A stretch of 64,000 nt of DNA from Desulfurivibrio sp044068625 (GTDB lineage: Bacteria > Desulfobacterota > Desulfobulbia > Desulfobulbales > Desulfurivibrionaceae): NCBI RefSeq assembly GCF_044068625.1, contig NZ_JBIPKH010000005.1:1-64000 (forward strand), in the 5' to 3' direction. The translations under genes were made by a program, and so were the position numbers. The notes beneath the pieces were generated by a model. The model searched no databases and was not told where the DNA came from. It was given only the letters and a program-made list of their open reading frames with translations. Shown piece after piece: positions 43,909-51,749 of the stretch (the stretch's first letter is position 1; every line of letters begins with the position of its first letter).

Positions 43909-44514
43909 ATGGCAAGATTGCTCCGCTCCCTCACAGCCATCCTGCTGCTCGGCCTGCTGGCCGGCTGCGCCCTGCCGGCCCGGGTGGCGATCGGCGAGCG
44001 GGACCACCCGCCGGCCGCACCGGCAGCCGGCGAGGAGCTATTGTGGCGGATCAAGATCCTGCGGGGAGAAAAAACGCAATTTACCGGCCTGCTGGGCACC
44101 AGAAGGGAGGGGGACGGACTCTACTATGTCCTGCTGGATGGCTCGGGAGTAACCCTGCTTGAGGCCCGGCTGACCGCCGGCGGCGAGTACCAGCCCATCC
44201 GGGAGCTGGCGATCTTTCGCGACCACCGGCTGCCGGAGTTCCTGGCCCAATCCCTGCGGCGGATCTTTCTGTTGCAGCCGGCCGCCACGCCCTGCGACCG
44301 CAACCTGCTGTTGCGCTTTTGCCAACAGGAAACCAACGCGCAAGGGATGAAGAAGTTCGCCAAGCTGGGCCTCCTGCCCCTCTGGAGGGTGGAGTATAGT
44401 GCCCCCCCGGCAACTTTAGCCGCCAACTGGACGGGAATTACTTTCACAAATCCCTGGCTCCGGGTAACATTGCTGCTCACCAGAGATCAGGAGAGGATTG
44501 ATGCCGGCGATTGA
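43909..44514 (+). CDS. DUF3261-type lipoprotein
   Basis: A 201-residue lipoprotein. The lipobox is LLAGC with Cys20, preceded by a hydrophobic stretch (8-18). The body resembles the DUF3261 proteins that follow the MMPL exporter in aryl-polyene clusters. The ATG immediately follows the exporter stop with no gap. It overlaps the next gene by 14 bases. It probably assists outer-membrane placement of the product. Confidence 0.78.
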   Translation: MARLLRSLTAILLLGLLAGCALPARVAIGERDHPPAAPAAGEELLWRIKILRGEKTQFTGLLGTRREGDGLYYVLLDGSGVTLLEARLTAGGEYQPIRELAIFRDHRLPEFLAQSLRRIFLLQPAATPCDRNLLLRFCQQETNAQGMKKFAKLGLLPLWRVEYSAPPATLAANWTGITFTNPWLRVTLLLTRDQERIDAGD

Positions 44515-44887
44515 AGAGGCGCTACATAACTCCCTGCGCCAGTGGCAACGGGAGCAGCGGGCTGGGGAGATTGCCGTCACCGGGGAGTTCAGCTTCGCTC
44601 CCGCCTTTCCCGCCTTCAACGGTCATTTTCCCGGGCATCCGATCCTGCCGGCGGTGGTCCAACTGGCCGCGGTGCGCCACCTGGCGGAGTTGGCGGTGGA
44701 CGAGCAGCTCAGCCCCGGGGGCTGCCGCAACGTGAAATTTCGCGGCGCGGTGCGGCCCGATGACCTTCTCCAGGCTGCTGTCACCCTTAAGCCCCGGGGA
44801 GCGGGCTGGCAGGCGGAGTTCTCCCTGCAACGGGCCGGAGAGACGGTGGCCGACGGAACCATCGACCTCTCCGCCGCCAAACGGTAA
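44501..44887 (+). CDS. FabZ-like 3-hydroxyacyl-ACP dehydratase
   Basis: A 128-residue hot-dog protein with the catalytic His42 in GHFPGHPILPAVVQLAAV. In classical FabZ a Glu occurs near the downstream GVxxxE; here Gln54 (AVVQ) stands close to that position. It resembles ApeI. ATG 44501 is preferred (TTG 44498 is three bases upstream); GAGAGG precedes it. It forms the second dehydratase of the cluster, so dehydration may be split between substrates. Confidence 0.82.
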   Translation: MPAIEEALHNSLRQWQREQRAGEIAVTGEFSFAPAFPAFNGHFPGHPILPAVVQLAAVRHLAELAVDEQLSPGGCRNVKFRGAVRPDDLLQAAVTLKPRGAGWQAEFSLQRAGETVADGTIDLSAAKR

Positions 44888-44895
44888 TCCTTGCC

Positions 44896-45366
44896 ATGGG
44901 CCTGCTGAAAAAATATTTCTCCACCGACCCGGGCGCTCCCCCTCCCCTCACCGCCGCCACTACCAGACGGGTGCGCTTCGAAGAGGTGGATATGCTGCGG
45001 ATTGTCTGGCACGGCCGCTACCCCAGCTACTTTGAAGATGGCCGCATCGCCTCCGGCGACCGCTACGGCTTGAGTTACCGCCAGTTTATCGAGTACGGGG
45101 TCCTGGCACCCATCGTCCAGATGCAGATCGACTACAAAGCCCCCCTCTTCTTTGACGAAGAGATCACCATCGCCGCAACCCTGCACTGGAATGACGCCGT
45201 GCGGCTGGACTACAGCTATCTGATCAGCGGCGCCGACGGCAGGGTGGCGGCCAGCGGTTGTACCATCCAGCTGCTGACCGATCCCCAAGGCGGCCTGATG
45301 CTGACTCATCCCCAGTGGATCGCAGCGTTCAGGGAAAAATGGCGGCAAGGTATGCTGGCACCATGA
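44896..45366 (+). CDS. Hot-dog acyl-CoA/ACP thioesterase
   Basis: A 156-residue 4HBT-type thioesterase. The conserved segment RFEEVDMLRIVWHGRYPSYF contains the usual catalytic Asp and His-Gly-Arg-Tyr helix start. Such enzymes (ApeK-like) release or proofread ACP-bound chains. The gap to the upstream gene is eight bases and the stop overlaps the start of the final ketosynthase. Confidence 0.85.
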   Translation: MGLLKKYFSTDPGAPPPLTAATTRRVRFEEVDMLRIVWHGRYPSYFEDGRIASGDRYGLSYRQFIEYGVLAPIVQMQIDYKAPLFFDEEITIAATLHWNDAVRLDYSYLISGADGRVAASGCTIQLLTDPQGGLMLTHPQWIAAFREKWRQGMLAP

Positions 45367-46469
45367 GCGCGATTGTCGTCAGTATGACCGGGATGGAAAC
45401 GGCCCTGGGCAACGGCGAGGCGACCTGGCAGGGCCTGCTGGCCGGTCGCTCGGGTTTGCGGACCGACCCGCGGGCGGGATTGCCCGATCCCCGGCCGGTG
45501 GGAATGGTGGCCGAACTGCCGACCCCCATCGGCACCGATCAACGACTCCGGGCCCTGCTGAATCGGTTGCTGGCCACCATCCCGATCCTCCCCTCCCAAA
45601 CCGCCCTTATTTGCGCGACCACCAAGGGGGCGGTCGATGAGTTGCTCGGCGGACCGGGCCCCTGGCCGGGCCAGCCCCAAACCCTAAGCGGCTATCTCGG
45701 GCGAAAACTGGGCCTGAGCGGTGGAGATCAGCTGGTAACCAGCGGAGCCTGCGCCTCGGGCACCATCGCCGTTATGCAGGCCGCCATGCGCCTCCAGGCC
45801 GGGGAGTGCCGGGCCGCCCTGGTGGTGGGGGTGGATCTGCTCAGCCGTTTTGTCCTGGAAGGATTCGCCAGTCTCCAGGCCCTTTCCGCCAACGGCTGCC
45901 GCCCCTTTGACGCAGCCAGGGACGGTCTTTCCCTGGGCGAGGGGGGCGGCTGGCTCCTGCTCACCACCGCCACCGAAGCCGCCAACCGGCGGTGGCCGAT
46001 CCTGGCGCGACTCAGCGGTTACGGCATCTCCTGCGATGCCTCCCATATCACCGCCCCCTGCCGCCGCGCCAGCGGCCTGATCAGAACCCTGCGACAGGCA
46101 ACCGCCAATGGCCAAAGGGAGGTGGGCGGGATCAATGCCCACGGCACCGGGACATCCTACAACGACGCCATGGAGTTGCTGGCCTTTTCCCGGGTCTGGG
46201 AGAGCCCCCCGCCGGTTCACTCGGTCAAGGGTGCCATCGGGCACTGCCTGGGGGCCGCCGGGGTGATCGAGGCGGCCATGGCCGTCCGCAGCCTCACTGC
46301 CGGGGTGTTGCCCCCCACCGTGGGGCTCCGGCGGGGAGAAAACGCCGCCATCCCCATGGACGGCAGCACCCCCCTGCCCCTGAGGGCCCCCTCGATAATC
46401 AGCTGCAACTCCGGTTTCGGCGGGATCAATGCCGCCCTGCTCTTCAGCAAGGATTCGGAGTCGCTGTAA
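45363..46469 (+). CDS. Beta-ketoacyl-ACP synthase (FabF-like) 4
   Basis: A 368-residue ketosynthase with a complete triad: Cys130 (SGACASGT), His260 (INAHGTGT) and His294 (GAIGHCLGAAG). ATG 45363 overlaps the thioesterase stop (ATGA). It is about 40 residues shorter than ordinary FabF, mostly in the first 110 residues. It is the last gene of the region and ends in a bidirectional hairpin. Confidence 0.9.
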   Translation: MSAIVVSMTGMETALGNGEATWQGLLAGRSGLRTDPRAGLPDPRPVGMVAELPTPIGTDQRLRALLNRLLATIPILPSQTALICATTKGAVDELLGGPGPWPGQPQTLSGYLGRKLGLSGGDQLVTSGACASGTIAVMQAAMRLQAGECRAALVVGVDLLSRFVLEGFASLQALSANGCRPFDAARDGLSLGEGGGWLLLTTATEAANRRWPILARLSGYGISCDASHITAPCRRASGLIRTLRQATANGQREVGGINAHGTGTSYNDAMELLAFSRVWESPPPVHSVKGAIGHCLGAAGVIEAAMAVRSLTAGVLPPTVGLRRGENAAIPMDGSTPLPLRAPSIISCNSGFGGINAALLFSKDSESL

Positions 46470-46488
46470 ACCGAGCGAGGGCGGTTTA
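46467..46488. terminator. Bidirectional hairpin between convergent genes
   Basis: TAAACCG (46467-46473) and CGGTTTA (46482-46488) form a 7-bp stem with an 8-base loop. The TAA of ketosynthase 4 and the reverse TAA of the sensor gene are the two ends of the stem, so it may stop transcription from both sides. Confidence 0.5.
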
Positions 46489-49400
46489 TCCGACCGGACC
46501 GGCCCCCCAGGTTTTACTCCACTTAAACCCCTTTTCCTCAAAAAGACGGACACAGGCAGCCACCACGACCGGATCATAGCGGCTGCCCTGATGCTCCCGG
46601 ATCTCCTGGATCGCTTTATCCAGTTGCAGGGCCGGACGGTAGGGGCGGTGGTTGGTGATCGCTTCCACCACATCGGCCACCGCGATGATCCGCGCCTCAA
46701 GGATGATCGCGTCTCCCCGCAAATTCTTGGGGTAGCCGCTTCCATCCAGCCATTCATGGTGCTGGACCACCATTTCGGCCACCGGCCAAGGGAAATCCAC
46801 CCCCTTGATGATCTCATAACCCACCTCGGAGTGGGTGCGGATGAAGCGAAATTCCAACTCGTCAAGCTCTCCCGGCCGGTTCAACAGTTCCGCCGGAACA
46901 TAGATCTTGCCGATATCATGGATCATCGCCCCCAGCCGCAAACCTTCGATGCGCTGCTCATCAAGCCCCATCTCCCGGGCGATGGCCACCGCCAACTCCG
47001 CCACCCGCTGCTGGTGGCCGGCGGTGTAGGGATCACGTTTTTCGATGGTGGTGGCAATGGCCTGAATCGTCTGCACCAGACTGCGTTGCAGGCGTTCGGT
47101 CAGTTGCTGCCGCCCCTGTTCGGCCTCTTTACGTTTCGAGATATCGAGGATGCTGGCCCGGCACTCCACGATCCGACCCGCCTGGTCGAAAACCGGCTGG
47201 GCGGTAAGGCTAATCCAGATGATTTCATCGTTTTTGCGCCTAATCTGCAGTTCCTGATCCCTGAGCTGGGCGCCTTCACTGAAAAGGGAGAACAGAGCCT
47301 CAGCCCGGGTCAGACCGTTTTCTCCTGCAGGGAACAGGGCGAACAGAGAGCCGCCCACCAGTTCCGCCCTTTGATAGCCCAGCATCCGGATGGCCGCTTC
47401 GTTGACCTGGATGATGGTGCCGTCATACAGGCCCAGCAAAAGATAACCCGTCGGCGCGTGTTCAAAAAGCTCCTGAAACCGGGCTTCGCTGGCCGCCAGG
47501 TCGCGGACCGCCGCTTCCCGTTCGGCGCGAATCCGCAGCATATGGATGCCAAAGGCGAGATCATCGGCCAGCTCGCTGAGCAGCACCACTTCATGGGTGT
47601 CGAAGGCATTGGGTTCGGCGGCATAAATGGAGAGGGCGCCGTACATCTCCTCCCCATCAAACAGGGGCAAGGCAATCACCGAGGCATAGCCCCGCTCCAG
47701 GGCTTCCTCCCGCCAGGGTCCAAAGTCCGGGTCGCTTCGCAGATCGCGGGAGGTAACGGCCTGGCGCCGGACAATGGCGATTCCGGTCGGCCCCCGGCCG
47801 TGGGGTTCATCGGCCCAGGTTGTCGGCACCGCCTGCAGAAAGCCCTCCTCACGGCCGGCGTGGGCCACCGGCCTTATCGTTTTTGCTTGATCGTCCTGGA
47901 GATAGCCCACCCAGGCCATCTGGTAACCGCCGGTTTCCACCAGAATCCGGCACACTTCGTCAAGCAGACCGGACTCGTCAACGGCCCGGACCAGCGCCTC
48001 ATTGCCCCGGCTGATGGTGCGCAAAGCGCGGTTCAACCGTTGCAGCTCCAGGGCGAAACGGCGCAACTCGGTCAGATCCTCTAAAATGTGAATAGAGTGA
48101 CGATAACTCCCATCGGGCCGGCGAATCCCAAAGGAGCGGGAGACCAAGACCTCACCCTGGGGCAGGGTTACCTCATCGCCACCCTCCTGGGTCAGCTTTT
48201 CCGGGAAATCCCGACAGGAGGGCAACGGCTGGGAGAGCTTGGGAAAAAGTTCGTAGTAGGTTCGACCACGCAACTCCTCCAGCGGCAGACCCGCCCGTTG
48301 AACGTAAGCGGGGTTGGCGTGGACGATCCGGTGATTGCGATCATGGATGAATATCGGGTCCTGAATGGCATCGAAGGCGTCATTCCAGTCCCGATGGGCC
48401 ATCTCGACGCGACGCCGGCTCTCTTCCAGCTCAACATTGGCCTGCTCCAGTTCGGCGGTGCGCTGCCGCACCCGCACCTCGAGATGATCGCGAGCCTCCC
48501 GCAGGGCCTGTTCCGATTTTTGCAAAGCGCTGGTGCGCTCCTCAACCCGCTGTTCGAGTTCCTGATTGTAGAGGCGTAACTGCTCCTTTTTTTGCCTCAG
48601 GCTTGCGGCCATATTGTAGGCCGCCGCGGTCAGTTCGACCAACTCATCCTTGTGCTGAAAAAAATTTATTTTCCGGCCCGGATCGGCAAGCAACTGCTCC
48701 CTGGCCTTGGGGGGGGACTCCTCCTGATCGCGAAATATTTCGAGAATCCCGCGCAGGTTGATCACCACCATGCGGTGAAAGAAAAAACTCAGCGCCAATA
48801 ACACCAAGGCCAAGCCGCTGGCGACCACCAGGAAAATTAAAGCCGCCTTTTGCCGGGCCTCGACCATGGTCGCCGCCACCGGCACCCCCACCGTCACCAG
48901 GCCGGCCAATTCACCGGCAGTTTTGCCGAAACCCAAACGACTTCCGTATGTTTCAACCAGGCTCGGCGGGGCCTGCTCCGGCCGGCCATGGCAGAGCAGA
49001 CATTCCTCTTCGAAGTAGACCGGCCGGAACCGTTTAAACTTGTCCTCGCCATCAATCTTCAACAGCCCCCGCCATTCGGCCTGGTCGGGATACTCGACGA
49101 AATAAGCGATCATCCGCCGTTCCAGTTCATCGGCTTCATAGTGGGGATTGCGGGCATTGATCGCCACCCGGCGATAGTTATAATCCCCCACCAGGGGGGC
49201 AAAACGCTCCATCACCGCCCGCCCCACATATGAGGTGGACATGGCCTCGGGGAGAAAATAATCCTGGCCAAACCGGCTGTACATAACCGGCCGCAGCTCT
49301 TCCCGAACATAGGCCCGGCTGGCCTCCACCGCCGCCATCACAAGCTCCGACTGATCAAAAGCCCTTGCCACCAGCTGCCTTTTCTCGGCCTGATAGATGA

Positions 49401-49557
49401 TCAGGGCCGTTCCCAGACAATTGAGCAGCAGGATCAAGCCGGTGACCAGGAAAAACTTGGTCTGCACGCTCAAGGAATTTTTCAGCATTGGGCCAAGCCC
49501 GGTCGACTTGCCCTGGGCATCTTCAGGATTTTTGCCAGCAATGAGTTTGTCATTCAT
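46486..49557 (-). CDS. Haem-binding PAS/GAF/HD-GYP sensor, c-di-GMP phosphodiesterase
   Basis: A 1023-residue membrane sensor. Membrane segments at about 35-55 and 239-260 flank a periplasmic domain with a c-type haem motif CLLCH (186-190), as in Tll0287/DUF3365 domains. A HAMP-like/coiled region, PAS, GAF and PAS domains follow. The C-terminal HD-GYP domain is intact: HD at 880-881 and HHEWLDGSGYP at 933-943. HD-GYP domains hydrolyse c-di-GMP. The start is ATG 49557, with AAGGAG six bases upstream; upstream in-frame Met codons lack this. A redox or gas ligand could control c-di-GMP. PilZ at 63.4 kb is a possible effector elsewhere in the window. Confidence 0.87.
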   Translation of the reverse strand: MNDKLIAGKNPEDAQGKSTGLGPMLKNSLSVQTKFFLVTGLILLLNCLGTALIIYQAEKRQLVARAFDQSELVMAAVEASRAYVREELRPVMYSRFGQDYFLPEAMSTSYVGRAVMERFAPLVGDYNYRRVAINARNPHYEADELERRMIAYFVEYPDQAEWRGLLKIDGEDKFKRFRPVYFEEECLLCHGRPEQAPPSLVETYGSRLGFGKTAGELAGLVTVGVPVAATMVEARQKAALIFLVVASGLALVLLALSFFFHRMVVINLRGILEIFRDQEESPPKAREQLLADPGRKINFFQHKDELVELTAAAYNMAASLRQKKEQLRLYNQELEQRVEERTSALQKSEQALREARDHLEVRVRQRTAELEQANVELEESRRRVEMAHRDWNDAFDAIQDPIFIHDRNHRIVHANPAYVQRAGLPLEELRGRTYYELFPKLSQPLPSCRDFPEKLTQEGGDEVTLPQGEVLVSRSFGIRRPDGSYRHSIHILEDLTELRRFALELQRLNRALRTISRGNEALVRAVDESGLLDEVCRILVETGGYQMAWVGYLQDDQAKTIRPVAHAGREEGFLQAVPTTWADEPHGRGPTGIAIVRRQAVTSRDLRSDPDFGPWREEALERGYASVIALPLFDGEEMYGALSIYAAEPNAFDTHEVVLLSELADDLAFGIHMLRIRAEREAAVRDLAASEARFQELFEHAPTGYLLLGLYDGTIIQVNEAAIRMLGYQRAELVGGSLFALFPAGENGLTRAEALFSLFSEGAQLRDQELQIRRKNDEIIWISLTAQPVFDQAGRIVECRASILDISKRKEAEQGRQQLTERLQRSLVQTIQAIATTIEKRDPYTAGHQQRVAELAVAIAREMGLDEQRIEGLRLGAMIHDIGKIYVPAELLNRPGELDELEFRFIRTHSEVGYEIIKGVDFPWPVAEMVVQHHEWLDGSGYPKNLRGDAIILEARIIAVADVVEAITNHRPYRPALQLDKAIQEIREHQGSRYDPVVVAACVRLFEEKGFKWSKTWGAGPVG

Positions 49558-49673
49558 CACCCACTCCTTGGTCATCGCCCTGATTATCAGGCAACTAAAA
49601 AGAGAAAAAACGGATCGGAACAGCCCAAGCCTGTTCTCCAAGCCGGGACTGGCAATCATAAAACTGATGATTG

Positions 49674-49703
49674 ATTATCCAGAATCGCCACCTGAGCTGT
49701 CAA
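49674..49703 (-). promoter_or_regulatory. Sigma70-like promoter of the sensor gene
   Basis: On the minus strand TTGACA (49698-49703) and GATAAT (49674-49679) are separated by 18 bases. The start codon is about 110 bases downstream. The leader shows no clear structure. Confidence 0.6.
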
Positions 49704-49720
49704 CCTAAATGCTTGTTATT

Positions 49721-51187
49721 TCAAGATGGGAGGGGGGCGATCAGCAGCAGTTCCACCGGGCAGTGATCCGAACCCGTGATCTCCGGGTGGATGGCCGCCG
49801 CCTTCACCCGGTGGCGACTGTCGGCGTCGACGCAGAAATAGTCGATTCTCCAGCCCACGTTGCGTTGGCGGGCGCCGCCCCGGTAGCTCCACCAACTGTA
49901 GTGACCACCCTCGGGATGGAACAGCCGGAAGGTGTCGACGAAACCGGCGGTCAGGAACCGATCCATCCAGGCCCTTTCCCCACGGGAAAAACCGGGGCTC
50001 TGCTGGTTCTCCTTGGGGCGGGCCAGGTCGATCTCCCGGTGGGCCACGTTGAGATCGCCGCAGACCACCACGGTTTTTTGCCGGGCCAGGTCGGCGGCGA
50101 ATTCGCTGAAGCGGCGGCAGAAGGCGAGCTTGTAACCCAGCCGGGCCAGTTCGGGCTGGGCGTTGGGCAGGTAGGCGTTGATCAGAAAAAAATCGGCAAA
50201 CTCCAGGGTCAACACCCGGCCCTCGCCGTCGAACTCCGCAACCTCCATGCCGTAACGGACCGCCAGCGGCTCCCGACGACTGAAGGTGGCCACCCCCGAA
50301 TAGCCCTTCCGTTGGGCCGGCAACCAGTAGGCATGATAGCCCGGCAACTCCCTTGCTTCCTTGGGCAGTTGTTCGGGGTGGGCCTTGATCTCCTGCAGGG
50401 CCAGGATATCGGGGGCCAGTTGCCCCACGATCTCGGCAAAGCCTTTGCCGACGATGGCCCGCAATCCGTTGACGTTCCAGGAGATCAGCCGCAGCTCCGG
50501 CCGGGTGCCGGCAACGGCCGGACCGGTGGGCACCCGACGGGGGGTAACCCCGATTTGGGGGCACCACTGCACCACCGGGCAACGGTCGCAGTGGGGGTAG
50601 AGGGGCTTGCAGACCGCCTGCCCGAAGGCCACCAGCATGGAGTTGATGGTCAGCCAGTATTGGTCCGGCAGTTTGGCCCGCAGGGCGGTTTCGGTGGCCA
50701 GCGGGGTGGCGGTTTGCACATAGCCCCAGATATTCATGATCCGATGGACATGGGTATCGACACAGATCGCCGGCTTGCCGAAGGCCACCACCACCACCAG
50801 GTTGGCGGTCTTGCGTCCCACTCCCGGCAGTTTGATCAGTTCTTCCACGCTATCGGGAATCCGACCGCCAAACAGGGTGTTAACGGCCTCGGGCAAGCGG
50901 GCCAGGTAAGCGGCCTTGTTGCGAAAAAAACCCACCGGATGGATCAGCCGGGCCAGTTCCCCTTCCGTCAGCCGGCTCAAGGCGGCCAGGTCCGGCGCCT
51001 TGGCGAACAGGCGGGCGGCGGCCCCGGCCGTGGTTTCATCCCGGGTGCGGGCCGAAAGGATGGTGGCCGCCAGCACCTTGTACGGGTCGTGAGTCTGGAC
51101 CGCGATCAGGTCCACCACCGGCACCCGGTAGTTGGGGATCTCCTCGGCCAGGCGGGTCAATATCTTATCAAGCGTGGCGGTGTCCAT
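49721..51187 (-). CDS. Endonuclease III-exonuclease III fusion protein
   Basis: A 488-residue base-excision-repair fusion. Residues 1-212 are endonuclease III: helix-hairpin-helix LPGVGRKTANL with Lys126, catalytic Asp144 (VDTHVHR) and the [4Fe-4S] motif C193/C200/C203/C209. After a short Pro/Arg linker (about 213-230) residues 232-488 form exonuclease III: RLISWNVNGLRA, Glu266 (LQEIKAH), Asp378/Asn380 (GDLN) and Asp474/His475 (SDH). The first half would remove oxidised pyrimidines and cut the AP site by lyase action; the second would clean the 3' end. Both catalytic sets are complete and the frame is continuous. Confidence 0.93.
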   Translation of the reverse strand: MDTATLDKILTRLAEEIPNYRVPVVDLIAVQTHDPYKVLAATILSARTRDETTAGAAARLFAKAPDLAALSRLTEGELARLIHPVGFFRNKAAYLARLPEAVNTLFGGRIPDSVEELIKLPGVGRKTANLVVVVAFGKPAICVDTHVHRIMNIWGYVQTATPLATETALRAKLPDQYWLTINSMLVAFGQAVCKPLYPHCDRCPVVQWCPQIGVTPRRVPTGPAVAGTRPELRLISWNVNGLRAIVGKGFAEIVGQLAPDILALQEIKAHPEQLPKEARELPGYHAYWLPAQRKGYSGVATFSRREPLAVRYGMEVAEFDGEGRVLTLEFADFFLINAYLPNAQPELARLGYKLAFCRRFSEFAADLARQKTVVVCGDLNVAHREIDLARPKENQQSPGFSRGERAWMDRFLTAGFVDTFRLFHPEGGHYSWWSYRGGARQRNVGWRIDYFCVDADSRHRVKAAAIHPEITGSDHCPVELLLIAPLPS

Positions 51188-51290
51188 TTGCCGCCGTTGT
51201 AAAAGTATTGGCGGCTCCGGTCAACCTTAAACCGCCGGTACAACCAGCCGGCGCCATTTTTTTTCAACGGGCCGCCGGTTCGCGAATCTG

Positions 51291-51300
51291 GTAAGCTTAC
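51291..51300. promoter_or_regulatory. 10-bp palindrome just upstream of umuD
   Basis: The perfect palindrome GTAAGCTTAC ends three bases before the umuD ATG, covering the expected ribosome-binding site. It could be an operator or nothing; the usual LexA box (CTGT-N8-ACAG) was not found in the 51188-51303 gap. Confidence 0.3.
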
Positions 51301-51303
51301 GCC

Positions 51304-51741
51304 ATGGAAAACGCCGCCACCATCTCCGTCATTAAAGCTTTCGCTCGCAAAGGTGAACTGAAAAGGCCGCTGTTCGCCCAAGGCGTCTCGGCCGGCTTTC
51401 CCTCCCCGGCCGAAGATTATATCGAAGGCCGGCTCGATCTCAACGAGCTGATGGTGACCCACCCCGCCGCCACCTTCTTCGTCCGGGTGGCGGGGGACTC
51501 CATGATCGGAGCCGGCATCCACCATGATGACATCCTGGTGGTGGACCGCTCCCTGGAGCCGGTCAGCGGCAGGGTGGTAATCGCGGCGGTGGACGGTGAA
51601 CTTACGGTAAAAAGGCTGTTTAAAGGGGAGGGTCGGGTGCGGCTGCTGGCCGAAAACCCCGCCTATCCACCCATCGAACTCAGCGGGGAGGCAACCTGCG
51701 AAATCTGGGGCGTGGTCACCTTCGTCATCCATACCCTCTAA
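51304..51741 (+). CDS. umuD: UmuD-like self-cleaving polymerase V subunit
   Basis: A 145-residue S24-family protein. The cleavage site Ala30-Gly31 (VSAGFPSP) and the Ser66 (GDSMIGAGI)/Lys103 (GELTVKRLF) dyad are present. RecA-stimulated cleavage makes UmuD', which binds UmuC. The length matches E. coli UmuD. umuC follows after eight bases. Confidence 0.92.
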   Translation: MENAATISVIKAFARKGELKRPLFAQGVSAGFPSPAEDYIEGRLDLNELMVTHPAATFFVRVAGDSMIGAGIHHDDILVVDRSLEPVSGRVVIAAVDGELTVKRLFKGEGRVRLLAENPAYPPIELSGEATCEIWGVVTFVIHTL

Positions 51742-51749
51742 AGAAAACC

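Noticed and set aside
46429..48084. Plus-strand open frame opposite the HD-GYP sensor
   Set aside because: The opposite strand has clear catalytic motifs; this translation has none.
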